DNA of 64,000 bases from CAMLIZ01 sp966212505 (GTDB lineage Bacteria; Pseudomonadota; Gammaproteobacteria; Burkholderiales; Burkholderiaceae_C): contig CBIHRS010000021.1 of assembly GCA_966212505.1 (NCBI GenBank), positions 1 to 64,000 of the forward strand, written 5' to 3'. Below are positions 1-7,439 of this stretch, piece after piece (within the stretch, counting starts at the first letter, position 1; each line of letters starts with the position of its first letter). The notes below the pieces were generated by a model. It had not been told where the DNA came from and searched no databases. It saw only the letters and a program-made list of their open reading frames with translations. Made by a program: the position numbers and the translations under genes.

Positions 1-175
1 GCCGCACCAGCGTCTTGCGGTAGTTGTCGGGCATCCAGTCCTTGGCTTCGATGAAATCGCCCGCATCGATACGGGCGTCGAAACGCTGTTGGAGCTGCAG
101 TTCCTCGGCGGAGCGCAGCAGCGGCGGGGCGCTGCCGTCCTCCCTGCCCATGGTGTCCATTGCCTGTGTGTACAT
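1..175 (-). CDS. paaA: 1,2-phenylacetyl-CoA epoxidase subunit PaaA (5' part only)
   Basis: This is the N-terminal 58 codons of a gene that runs off the left edge, read on the minus strand. It begins MYTQAMDTMGRED and later reads FDARIDAGDFIEAKDWMPDN, which I recognise as the start of PaaA, the catalytic diiron subunit of the multicomponent phenylacetyl-CoA epoxidase. The diiron ligands lie outside the window. The start ATG (175-173) is preceded by a purine-rich GGAAAAGGAA Shine-Dalgarno region. It is divergent from paaN and shares an intergenic region with a perfect palindrome at 197-210 that is probably the PaaR operator. The rest of the paa operon (paaBCDE) would be expected just left of the window. 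The call rests on the N-terminal motif and the gene context. Confidence 0.9.
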   Translation of the reverse strand, partial: MYTQAMDTMGREDGSAPPLLRSAEELQLQQRFDARIDAGDFIEAKDWMPDNYRKTLVR

Positions 176-196
176 GGTTCCTTTTCCACAAATTCG

Positions 197-210
197 ACCG
201 ACCGGTCGGT
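197..210. promoter_or_regulatory. Probable PaaR operator, perfect 14-bp palindrome
   Basis: The sequence ACCGACCGGTCGGT is its own reverse complement. It lies 22 bp upstream of the paaA start and 45 bp upstream of paaN, so one site could control both divergent transcripts. TetR-type PaaR repressors of phenylacetate genes are known to bind GACCG/CGGTC-type palindromes and to release them when phenylacetyl-CoA binds. A TetR gene is present nearby at 2818. That this site is bound by that protein is inference. Confidence 0.7.
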
Positions 211-254
211 AAATAATAAGATGGAATCTTCGTTGAGGCAAATCAACTGTTCAC

Positions 255-1943
255 ATGACTGCATCCACACCCCTGTCCCGGCCCTCGCATCCGCTGTTCG
301 AGGCCCACCGTGCGCTGCTCGACGGCGCGCTCACCGCGCTGGCCACGCGCGGCCACTGGTCGCCGTTTCCCGAGGTCCCGTCGCCCAAGGTCTACGGCGA
401 ACATGCCCAGGCCGAAGGCACTGCGGCGGCCGAGGCACTGATCGGCCGCGACTTCCCGCTGCAGCAGCCCGGCGAGCGGGCCCGCGTGGCCACCGAGCGC
501 TCGCCCTGGCGCGTCGACCTGGCGATCCGCTATCCCGATTGCGACCCGGCCGCGCTGCTCGCAGCGGCCGAAGAGGCCGAGCCCGCCTGGCAGGCGCTCG
601 GCCCCGCAGGCCGTGTCGGCGTGTTGCTGGAAGGGCTGATGCGCATCCACCGCCGCAGCCACGAGATCGCGCATGCGGTGATGCTCACGACGGGGCAGGG
701 GCCGATGATGGCCTTCCAGGCCGGCGGCCCGCATGCACAGGACCGCGCGCTCGAAGCCATCGCCTGGGCATGGAAGGCCATGTCCGACATCCCGGCCGAC
801 GCCGTGTGGGACAAGCCGCAGGGCAAGCACCCCGCGCTGCGCATGCAGAAGCACTTCGAGATCGTCGGCCGCGGCGTCGCGCTGGTGATCGGCTGCGCGA
901 CCTTTCCGACCTGGAACACCTATCCCGGCCTCTTCGCCGCGCTGGCCACCGGCAACCCGGTGATCGTGAAGCCGCATCCCAACGCGGTGCTGCCCGCGGC
1001 CATCACCGTGCAGGTGCTGCGCGAGCTGCTGGCCGAACAGGGGCTGCCGCATGACATCGTGAGCCTGGCGCTGTGTCCGGACGAGGCCGACACGCGCTGC
1101 CTGGCCACCGACGGGCGCGTGGCCTCGATCGACTTCACCGGCAGCACCGCGTTCGGCCGCTGGCTGCACGACAACGCGCGCCAGGCGCGGCTCTATGCCG
1201 AGCTGTCCGGCGTGAACACGGTGATCATCGAGTCGACGGCCGACTACGCCGGCATGCTGCGCAACCTGGCGTTCTCGCTGTGCCTCTACAGCGGCCAGAT
1301 GTGCACCACGCCGCAGAACCTGCTGGTGCCGCGCGATGGCATCGCCACCGACCAGGGCCACAAGACCTTCGAGCAACTGGGCCAGGACCTGGCCGCGGCG
1401 ATCGACCAGCTGCTGGCCGACGAGCGGGTGGCCACCACGGTGCTCGGCGCCATCGGCTCGCCGGCCACCGCGGCACGCGTCGATGCCGCGCAGCAGCTCG
1501 GCCGGGTGGTGCGACCCTCGCGTGCGATGGTCCATCCGCAGTACCCCACCGCGACGATGCGCACGCCGCTGCTGGTGGCGCTGGAGCGCTCGCAGGCCCA
1601 GGCCTGCGAGCAGGAATGCTTCGGGCCGGTGGCGTTTCTGGTGGCGACCGATTCGGCCGACGACAGCGCCGCGCTGGCCGAGGCCACCATCCGCCGCCAT
1701 GGCGCGCTGACGCTGGGCCTGCATTCGTCCGACCGCGCCTTCGTCGACCGCGTGGTGGCCGCGAGCCGCCGTGCACGCGTGGCGCTCTCGATCAACCTGA
1801 CACAGGGCGTCTACGTCAACCAGTCGGCGGCCTTCTCCGACTTCCACGGCAGCGGCGGCAACCCGGCCGCCAACGCCAGCTACACCAACGCGGCCTTCGT
1901 GGCCGACCGCTTCGTCGTCGTGCAGCGGCGCGAACACCTCTGA
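255..1943 (+). CDS. paaN: Phenylacetic acid degradation protein PaaN (aldehyde dehydrogenase family)
   Basis: A 562-residue aldehyde dehydrogenase superfamily protein. It belongs to the PaaN branch that lacks the MaoC-like hydratase domain of the longer PaaZ. In the aerobic phenylacetyl-CoA pathway it is expected to oxidise the semialdehyde produced on ring opening of the oxepin-CoA. Visible features are FTGST (294-298, cofactor region), AELSG with the general-base Glu at 316, and the catalytic Cys350 in SGQMCTTPQN. The start ATG at 255 has no strong ribosome site in front of it, but it gives the family length. It is divergent from paaA, and the next gene begins 16 bp downstream, so paaN, the hydratase gene and perhaps the TetR gene form one transcript. 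The hydratase partner for ring cleavage is not fused here. Confidence 0.92.
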   Translation: MTASTPLSRPSHPLFEAHRALLDGALTALATRGHWSPFPEVPSPKVYGEHAQAEGTAAAEALIGRDFPLQQPGERARVATERSPWRVDLAIRYPDCDPAALLAAAEEAEPAWQALGPAGRVGVLLEGLMRIHRRSHEIAHAVMLTTGQGPMMAFQAGGPHAQDRALEAIAWAWKAMSDIPADAVWDKPQGKHPALRMQKHFEIVGRGVALVIGCATFPTWNTYPGLFAALATGNPVIVKPHPNAVLPAAITVQVLRELLAEQGLPHDIVSLALCPDEADTRCLATDGRVASIDFTGSTAFGRWLHDNARQARLYAELSGVNTVIIESTADYAGMLRNLAFSLCLYSGQMCTTPQNLLVPRDGIATDQGHKTFEQLGQDLAAAIDQLLADERVATTVLGAIGSPATAARVDAAQQLGRVVRPSRAMVHPQYPTATMRTPLLVALERSQAQACEQECFGPVAFLVATDSADDSAALAEATIRRHGALTLGLHSSDRAFVDRVVAASRRARVALSINLTQGVYVNQSAAFSDFHGSGGNPAANASYTNAAFVADRFVVVQRREHL

Positions 1944-1959
1944 GCCAGGAGACACGGCA

Positions 1960-2757
1960 ATGGACGACACCCCCCTGCTGATCGACACCGACGCACGCGG
2001 CGTGGCCCGCGTGACCCTCAACCGCCCCGAGGTGCGCAACGCCTTCGACGAAGCGCTGATCGCACGCATCCGCGATGCCTTCGAGCGCCTGGGCCAGGAC
2101 CCGGCCGTGCGCGTGATCGTGCTGGCCGCGAGCGGCAAGCTGTTCTGCGCCGGTGCCGACATCGGCTGGATGCGGCGCGCCGCGGCCAATGGCGTCGACG
2201 AGAACCTGGCCGATGCACGCGGCTTCGCCGCGATGATGGCCGCGGTCGACACCTGCCCGAAGCCCGTGGTGGCCCGGATCCAGGGCGCGGCCTATGGCGG
2301 CGGCGTGGGTCTGGCCTGTGCCGCCGACATCGCGATCTGCAGCGCCGGCGCGAGCTTCTCGGTCAGCGAGGCGCGCTTCGGCATCCTGCCCGCGGTGATC
2401 GGGCCCTACGTGGTCAATGCGGTGGGCGTGCGGCAGGCACGTCGCCTGGCCTTGAGCTGTGCGGTGATCGGCGCGGCCGAGGCGCAGGCCATCGGCCTGG
2501 TGCACGAGGTGTCGGCCGACGAGGCGGCGCTCGATGCCGCGGTGGAGCGCTGCGTGCAGCAGCTGCTGGCCGCCGGGCCGAAGGCGCAGGGCCACATCAA
2601 GGCCTTGTTCGCGCAGCTGCAGGTGGGGCCGGTGACGCCCGCGGTGCAGGAGCTCACGGCGCAGACGATCAGCCGCGTGCGGGCGACCGACGAAGCCCGC
2701 GGTGGCTTCGAGGCCTTCGTCGGGAAGCGGCTGCCGCCCTGGGCGCCAGCGGCCTGA
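1960..2757 (+). CDS. Enoyl-CoA hydratase/isomerase family protein, paa cluster
   Basis: A 265-residue crotonase-fold protein. The oxyanion-hole elements are visible as FCAGADIGWM (about 61-70) and AAYGGGVG (about 110-117), and the SEARFGI segment carries a conserved Glu. A clear AGGAGA ribosome site precedes the ATG, which lies 16 bp after paaN, so it is co-transcribed with it. From context it could act as the PaaF-type hydratase or PaaG-type isomerase of phenylacetate breakdown. Its internal sequence (CAGADIGWM and PAVIGPYVV) is also close to methylglutaconyl-CoA hydratases of leucine/isoprenoid catabolism, so I do not give a symbol. The crotonase family assignment is firm; the exact substrate is not. 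Confidence 0.85.
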   Translation: MDDTPLLIDTDARGVARVTLNRPEVRNAFDEALIARIRDAFERLGQDPAVRVIVLAASGKLFCAGADIGWMRRAAANGVDENLADARGFAAMMAAVDTCPKPVVARIQGAAYGGGVGLACAADIAICSAGASFSVSEARFGILPAVIGPYVVNAVGVRQARRLALSCAVIGAAEAQAIGLVHEVSADEAALDAAVERCVQQLLAAGPKAQGHIKALFAQLQVGPVTPAVQELTAQTISRVRATDEARGGFEAFVGKRLPPWAPAA

Positions 2758-2817
2758 AGGTGGTGACAATCGGTCCCGCGGGTCACGCAAAGACACAAGA
2801 CCGAGAGAGCAGACGAC

Positions 2818-3441
2818 ATGGGCCGAGGGCGAGCCGCCGGATACGACGAGCAACGAGAGACCATCCTGGCGCGGGCCGCCGAGCTGTTTGCGCAGCGCGG
2901 CTATTCGGCCACCACGATGAACCAGGTGGCCGAGGCCTGCGGGCTCTCCAAGCCCGCGCTCTACCACTACTACAAGGACAAGTACGCGCTGCTGGTCAGC
3001 ATTGCCGACACGCACGTCTCGCGCCTCGAAGCCCTGGTCGGCGGCGTGCTGGCGCGCAAGGCGGCGCCGCGGGCGCAGATGCGCGCGCTGGTGACCGGCC
3101 TGGTGGGCGAATACGCCTTCGCCCAGCATGCGCACCGCGTGCTCACCGAGGAGGTCAAGTTCCTCGAGCCCGACGACCAGCGGCGCATCCTCGAGAAGGA
3201 GCGCGCCATCGTCAGCGGCTTCGCGAAGGTGGTCACCGCGATCCGCCCCGATCTGGCCGGCACGCCGATGGGCAAGCCGCTGACCATGCTGCTGTTCGGC
3301 ATGATCAACTGGATGTTCACCTGGATGCGGCCCGACGGCGAGCTGGGCTACGACGAGATGGGGCCGATGGTGGCCGATCTCTTCCTCAACGGGCTGTCGC
3401 GCGTGGCGGCACCGGGAGAAAAGAAGAAGCTTCCTGATTGA
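2818..3441 (+). CDS. paaR: TetR-family transcriptional regulator, probable phenylacetate repressor
   Basis: A 207-residue TetR-type repressor. The N-terminal helix-turn-helix spans about residues 12-55 (ETILARAAELFAQRGYSATT, then MNQVAEACGLSKPALYHYYK), followed by an all-helical ligand and dimer domain. It follows the hydratase gene by 60 bp on the same strand, in a paaN-hydratase-tetR order that is typical of beta-proteobacterial paa loci, where the regulator is PaaR and the inducer is phenylacetyl-CoA. The palindrome at 197-210 is its probable target. No comparable palindrome is seen directly in front of its own start, so autoregulation, if any, would act through the paaN promoter. The C-terminus is lysine-rich (GEKKKLPD). 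The symbol rests on context. Confidence 0.82.
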   Translation: MGRGRAAGYDEQRETILARAAELFAQRGYSATTMNQVAEACGLSKPALYHYYKDKYALLVSIADTHVSRLEALVGGVLARKAAPRAQMRALVTGLVGEYAFAQHAHRVLTEEVKFLEPDDQRRILEKERAIVSGFAKVVTAIRPDLAGTPMGKPLTMLLFGMINWMFTWMRPDGELGYDEMGPMVADLFLNGLSRVAAPGEKKKLPD

Positions 3442-3552
3442 GCTTCAAAGAAAGAAGCGTGTTCTTCGATCGACGAAGGATCGGGGAAAAGAAAGAAGCA
3501 ATTTCGCGGGTCTCCGGCATAAGCTCCCCGGCGTTCAACTCGGAGACCGATC

Positions 3553-4767
3553 GTGGCTTTCTCTCGCTTCGCGCCCTATGCCGGCGACCCCATCCTCACG
3601 CTCAACGAGGAGTTCCGCCGCGACCCGCGGCCTCACAAGATCAACCTCGGCATCGGGGTCTACACGTCGGAAGACGGCACGCTGCCGGTGATGTCGGGCG
3701 TGCGTGAGACGGCGCCCGAGGTCGTGCAGGCGACCACCGCCTGGGGCTACCTGCCGATGGCCGGCCACGAGGTCTACCGCCTCGCGGTGCAGTCGCTGCT
3801 CTTCGGCAGCACGGCCTCGGCCGACCGCCTCGCCACGATCCAGACGCTGGGCGGCTCGGGCGCGTTGAAGGTGGGGGCCGACGTGCTGCGGCGCCACTTC
3901 CCCGACGCGATGGTGTGGATCAGCGACCCCACCTGGGACAACCACCGCGCGATCTTCGAGGGCGCGGGCTTCGAGGTGCGCACCTATCCGTATTTCGATG
4001 CGGCCACCGGCGGCGTGGACTTCGGCCGCATGCTCGACACGCTGCGCACGCTGCCGCCGCAGAGCATCGTGGTGCTGCATGCGTGCTGCCACAACCCGAC
4101 GGGCGCCGATCTCTCGGCGGCGCAGTGGGTGGAGCTGATCGGCCTGCTGAAGCGGCGCGCGCTGATCCCGTTCGTCGACGCGGCCTACCTGGGCTTCGGC
4201 AGCTCTCTGGAAGACGATGCGTTCGCGATCCGCGAGCTGGCGCGCCAGGGCGTGGAGGCTTTCGTGGCCGTATCGTTCTCGAAGAACTTCGCGCTCTACG
4301 GCGAGCGCTGCGGCGCGCTCAGCGTGCTGTGCACCGACCCGGCCGACCGGGCGCTGGCCTTCGGTCAGCTGCAGCTGGCGGTGCGCCGCATCTATTCGAG
4401 CCCGCCGATGTTCGGCGCGCAGGTGGTGGCCGGCATCCTGGGCTCGCCCGCACGCCGCGAGCGCTGGGCGCAGGAGCTCGAGGCGCAGCGGCAACGCATC
4501 GTGGCGATGCGGGGTGCGCTGCATGCCGCATTGGCGCAGCGGCTCCCGGAGGCCGACTTCGGCAACCTGCTCAGGCAGCGCGGCATGTTCAGCTACACCG
4601 GCCTCTCGGGCAGCGAGGTCGATGCGCTGCGGGAGGAGCACGGCGTGTACCTTGTGCGCTCGGGGCGCTTGTGCATCGCGGGGCTGAACCCGTCGAACGT
4701 CGGAGCTGCGGCGGATGCGATCGCGCAGGTGTTGGCGTTGCGGAGCGCCGTGGTGCAAGCGGCCTGA
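3553..4767 (+). CDS. Aromatic amino acid aminotransferase (class I PLP enzyme, TyrB/AspC type)
   Basis: A 404-residue class I aminotransferase of the aspartate/aromatic subgroup. It moves the amino group of Phe, Tyr, Trp or Asp to 2-oxoglutarate. Evidence: N-terminal NLGIGVYTSEDG, substrate and PLP contacts in CCHNPTG (178-184), FVDAAYLGFG, and the PLP Lys244 in SFSKNFALYGERCG. The GTG start at 3553 is chosen because GGAG lies just upstream and the protein then begins in the usual MFSxFAPYAGDPILTLNE way for the family. Its neighbours (paa genes and an arylpyruvate oxidoreductase) argue for a catabolic aromatic role: phenylalanine to phenylpyruvate. The Lrp/AsnC gene at 5111 may regulate it. 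Aspartate activity cannot be excluded from sequence. Confidence 0.88.
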   Translation: MAFSRFAPYAGDPILTLNEEFRRDPRPHKINLGIGVYTSEDGTLPVMSGVRETAPEVVQATTAWGYLPMAGHEVYRLAVQSLLFGSTASADRLATIQTLGGSGALKVGADVLRRHFPDAMVWISDPTWDNHRAIFEGAGFEVRTYPYFDAATGGVDFGRMLDTLRTLPPQSIVVLHACCHNPTGADLSAAQWVELIGLLKRRALIPFVDAAYLGFGSSLEDDAFAIRELARQGVEAFVAVSFSKNFALYGERCGALSVLCTDPADRALAFGQLQLAVRRIYSSPPMFGAQVVAGILGSPARRERWAQELEAQRQRIVAMRGALHAALAQRLPEADFGNLLRQRGMFSYTGLSGSEVDALREEHGVYLVRSGRLCIAGLNPSNVGAAADAIAQVLALRSAVVQAA

Positions 4768-4841
4768 CTGCTGCCCACGGCCTTGCCGAACCGGTGATGG
4801 CAGGCAAAGAAGAATTTCCGTGCACTACCTCCAACCGTGCC

Positions 4842-5095
4842 GCAAGGCTGCGAGGGGGCGGCGCTGCGCCGGGGCGCATCAGACGATGCCGAGGAGCGCA
4901 GGAGGCATGGCCGCGCGCTTTAGCGCGCATCAAGCACTGACTCGTGGGGACTGTTTGAGCGGAGAGCGCAACGCGCTCGCAGCGAGTTTCCCCACGCAGG
5001 CCATGTCTTCGAGCACCGCAGGGAAGCCTCGACCCGCAAGGGGCGAGGCCGAGTCTGCAGCGCCCCGGCGCAGCGCCGCCCCCTCGCAGCCTTGC
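4842..5095. repeat. Long-arm inverted repeat element (36-bp perfect arms) in a 343-bp gene-free gap
   Basis: The gap 4768-5110 holds no convincing gene. Positions 4842-4877 and 5060-5095 are perfect 36-bp reverse complements, separated by 182 bp. Inside, a shorter 8-bp inverted repeat, CGTGGGGA (4943-4950) and TCCCCACG (4989-4996), could fold on its own. Open frames across it translate to low-complexity Arg/Ala-rich peptides such as KTWPAWGNS. I associate this kind of peptide with spurious annotations of dispersed intergenic repeats in Burkholderiales, which suggests a multicopy element. Being flanked by the convergent ends of the aminotransferase and Lrp genes, it may also act as a bidirectional terminator. 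Copy number cannot be judged from one window. Confidence 0.8.
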
Positions 5096-5110
5096 AACGC
5101 TCCACCCCCC

Positions 5111-5596
5111 TCAAATCGGCAACTCGGACGATTCCTTCACCGGCGACATCACCGCAAACGTCCGCACCTGCTTGATCCCCGGCACCCCTCTGAGCGCCGA
5201 GCTCACCACGTCCTGGCAGGTCACCATGTCCTGCGTGCGCACCTTGAGCAGGAAGTCGAACTCCCCGGCCATCGCATAGCAGTCGAGGATCTCGGCCCGG
5301 CTCGCGATGGCGATGCGCATCGCGCCGATCGCATCGTGCCGCGTGCGGTCGAGCGTGACCTGCACGAAGGCGATCTGGCCGGCGCCGATCTTCTCGGGGT
5401 TGAGGCGCGCCTGGAAGCCGAGGATGAAGCCGCTCTTCGAGAGCCGCTTCACGCGCTCGAACACCGTGGACGGCGACAGGTTCACCGCATCGGAGAGCTC
5501 GCGGTTGGAGATGCGGGCGTTGGCCTGCAGCAGGCGCAGGATCGTCCGGTCGTAGCGGTCGAGGCCCGCGATGTCGGGAGACGGGGAAAGGCTCAT
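5111..5596 (-). CDS. Lrp/AsnC-family transcriptional regulator
   Basis: A 161-residue Lrp/AsnC regulator. The winged helix-turn-helix lies at about residues 14-60 (YDRTILRLLQANARISNREL, then NLSPSTVFERVKRL), and a C-terminal RAM/AsnC ligand-binding domain follows. The reading frame stays open further upstream, but that extension is Arg/Pro/Gly-rich and runs opposite the YitT gene, so I start at ATG 5596 where the HTH begins 13 residues in. The gene lies 8 bp downstream of the YitT gene on the same strand and converges on the aminotransferase across the repeat element. Lrp-type proteins commonly sense amino acids, so control of the aminotransferase or of the adjacent uptake genes is plausible but not shown. 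Confidence 0.9.
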   Translation of the reverse strand: MSLSPSPDIAGLDRYDRTILRLLQANARISNRELSDAVNLSPSTVFERVKRLSKSGFILGFQARLNPEKIGAGQIAFVQVTLDRTRHDAIGAMRIAIASRAEILDCYAMAGEFDFLLKVRTQDMVTCQDVVSSALRGVPGIKQVRTFAVMSPVKESSELPI

Positions 5597-5604
5597 CTCG
5601 AGGA

Positions 5605-6216
5605 TCAATGCGCGATGTAGCGGCCGGGCTTGTGGTTCACGGCCAGCACGGTGTTCACGACCAGGGCGCCGGCCACCGAATACAGCACCCGGCGCAGGTC
5701 GAGCGCGGCCAGCGCGAAGGCGACGATGGTGCAGTCCACCGCCAGTTGCACCCAGCCGGCACGCCAGCCATAGCGGTCCTGCAGGTAGAACGCGAGGATG
5801 CCCACGCCGCCCAGGCTCGCGCGGTGCCGGAACAGCGCGATGAAGCCCGCGCCCACCAGCAGCCCGCCGCACAGCGCGGCATACAGCGGATCGAGCCGCT
5901 CGAAGCGCAGCACCGCCGGCAGGCCGTCGGTGGCGGCCGAGAGCATGGCCACCGCGGCAAAGGTCTTCAGCGTGAAGGCCGGGCCCATGCGGCGCCAGGC
6001 CAGCCAGTAGAACGGCAGGTTCAGCACGAAGAAGCCGATGCCGAAGCTCAGGCCGGTGGCGTAGTGCAGCAGGAAGGCCGCGCCCGCCATGCCGCCGGTG
6101 AGCAGGCCCGTGTGCTTGAACATCGCCACGCCGAGCGAGACCAGCATCACGCCGGCGATCAGGCCCTGCGCATCCTCGACCGGCGTGTGCCGGTCAACCG
6201 CGTCATCGGACGACAT
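5605..6216 (-). CDS. YitT family membrane protein
   Basis: A 203-residue polytopic inner-membrane protein of the YitT (DUF161) family, with about five or six hydrophobic segments. Recognisable parts are GVAMFKHTGLLTGGMAGAAF near the N-terminus, GIGFFVLNLPFY, and the GGVGILAFYLQDRYG loop. The function of this family is not established; a transport role is often assumed. Its start overlaps the end of the upstream binding-protein gene by 14 bp and the Lrp gene begins 8 bp after its stop, so the three genes probably form one transcript. The single-domain form is shorter than Bacillus YitT proteins, which carry an extra C-terminal domain (DUF2179) that is missing here. Confidence 0.85.
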   Translation of the reverse strand: MSSDDAVDRHTPVEDAQGLIAGVMLVSLGVAMFKHTGLLTGGMAGAAFLLHYATGLSFGIGFFVLNLPFYWLAWRRMGPAFTLKTFAAVAMLSAATDGLPAVLRFERLDPLYAALCGGLLVGAGFIALFRHRASLGGVGILAFYLQDRYGWRAGWVQLAVDCTIVAFALAALDLRRVLYSVAGALVVNTVLAVNHKPGRYIAH

Positions 6217-7324
6217 GGCCCTCGTCCGCGATGATGGCAGTGTCGACGAAGGAGCCGCCTTCGTGCGAACGCTCGCCGAACGTGATCGTGTAGCCGCCCA
6301 GGTCCAGCGCCTTGATCGACTCCAGCGCGTCCATCAGCGCCGTGGGGCTCGCACCATTGGAGCGGCGCAGGCCCTCCACCAGCACCCGCGCCTGGATGTA
6401 GCCCTCGAGTGCATAGGCGTTGGGCTGCACCTTGCCGCCCGAGCGGTCGACCAGGCGCAGGAAGTCGCTCACCATCGGCCGCTTGCGGCTGGTGGGGTCG
6501 GGCAGCGACTGCGACAGCACCACGCCCTTGGCCGCCAGACCCACGTCCTTGAACAGGCCCACGGGATCGAGGTCGGAGGTCGAGGCGATCAGGATGTTGC
6601 CGGTCTGCCCGCGCAGCTGGCGCACGAAGCTCGCGGTGGCCGCCGGCGTGGTGGCCAGCAGCACGGCGCGCACGTTGCCGGCGGCCACCCTGGGCGCGAG
6701 GCCCGCGATGTCCTGCTGCTTGCGGTCGTGCTTGAAGACCAGCGGGGTGGGCTGCTTCAGCTCGGCCAGCTTGGCGACTGCGGCGGCGAGGCAGTTTCGG
6801 CCGAACTCGTCATCCTGGTAGACCACCGCGAAGCTGCTCACGCCGGTGGTGGCGAGGATGTCGATCAGCTTGGCGAACTCGGCCGAGTAGCTGGCCCGTA
6901 CGTGGAACAGGTTGCGGTCGAAGGGCTGCCGCAGCGAGGCCGAGCCGGTGCCGGTGGGAAACACCGGCAGGCGCAGCTTGCGCTTGTCGAGCTCGGCGGC
7001 CACGGCATGCGTGCTCGCGGTGCCGAAGGTCAGCAGCGCCAGCGGCGTCTCGGTGCCCGACAGCGCGGTATTGAGCGACGCGAGGCTGGTGTCCACGTCG
7101 TACTTGTCGTCGATCACCTGATGGCGGATGCGCTGGCCGTTGATGCCGCCGGTGCTGTTGACGTGGTCGAAGTACATCGAGGCGCCGGCGGCGAACATCG
7201 AGCCCGGGCCGCCCACCGGGCCGCTCAGGGGCACCAGCTGGGTGACCAGCAGGTCCTTCGCGTGGAGGGCGGCGCAGGCGCACGACAGCAGCGCCCAGGC
7301 GAGCATGCGGACAAAGGTTTTCAT
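6203..7324 (-). CDS. ABC transporter substrate-binding protein, Leu/Ile/Val-binding type
   Basis: A 373-residue periplasmic binding protein of the type I fold used by branched-chain amino acid (LivJ/K-like) ABC transporters. A signal peptide is visible (MKTFVRMLAWALLSCACAAL, cleavage likely after HA at about 22). The mature start DLLVTQLVPLSGPVGGPG and the later GINGQRIRHQVIDDKYD match the family. No permease or ATPase gene of this type lies near it, so it is an orphan receptor or works with distant LivHMGF components. Its 3' end overlaps the YitT gene by 14 bp, an unusual partner that suggests co-expression. The neighbouring aromatic catabolism genes make an aromatic ligand possible, but this is a guess. 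Confidence 0.88.
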   Translation of the reverse strand: MKTFVRMLAWALLSCACAALHAKDLLVTQLVPLSGPVGGPGSMFAAGASMYFDHVNSTGGINGQRIRHQVIDDKYDVDTSLASLNTALSGTETPLALLTFGTASTHAVAAELDKRKLRLPVFPTGTGSASLRQPFDRNLFHVRASYSAEFAKLIDILATTGVSSFAVVYQDDEFGRNCLAAAVAKLAELKQPTPLVFKHDRKQQDIAGLAPRVAAGNVRAVLLATTPAATASFVRQLRGQTGNILIASTSDLDPVGLFKDVGLAAKGVVLSQSLPDPTSRKRPMVSDFLRLVDRSGGKVQPNAYALEGYIQARVLVEGLRRSNGASPTALMDALESIKALDLGGYTITFGERSHEGGSFVDTAIIADEGHVVR

Positions 7325-7389
7325 CGGGAGTCTCGCAAGACAGGTGTCGACTGTAGGAGCTCCCTGTGCTCTTCGCTTGACGGATTTCT

Positions 7390-7414
7390 GACCATCGTCT
7401 TCGCGCGATGGGTC
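7390..7414 (-). terminator. Possible hairpin after the oxidoreductase gene
   Basis: An imperfect inverted repeat, GACCATCG pairing with CGATGGGTC (one bulged base) around an 8-base loop, lies 26-50 bp beyond the stop of the gene at 7440. There is no T tract after it, so it is only a weak terminator candidate. The same 115-bp gap must hold the promoter of the binding-protein gene that starts at 7324. Confidence 0.3.
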
Positions 7415-7439
7415 ATGCAGGTTCCGTACCCGCGTGATG

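Noticed and set aside
3426..3446. GAAGCT/AGCTTC hairpin at the end of the TetR gene as a terminator
   Set aside because: It is only a 6-bp stem overlapping the stop codon with no T tract after it.
4920..5114. Small frame inside the 4.8-5.1 kb gap as a gene
   Set aside because: It lies inside the inverted-repeat element, and similar peptides look like products of repeat mis-annotation.
5597..5872. 92-residue N-terminal extension of the Lrp gene at 5111
   Set aside because: It is antisense-like in composition, overlaps the YitT gene, and Lrp proteins begin at the HTH.
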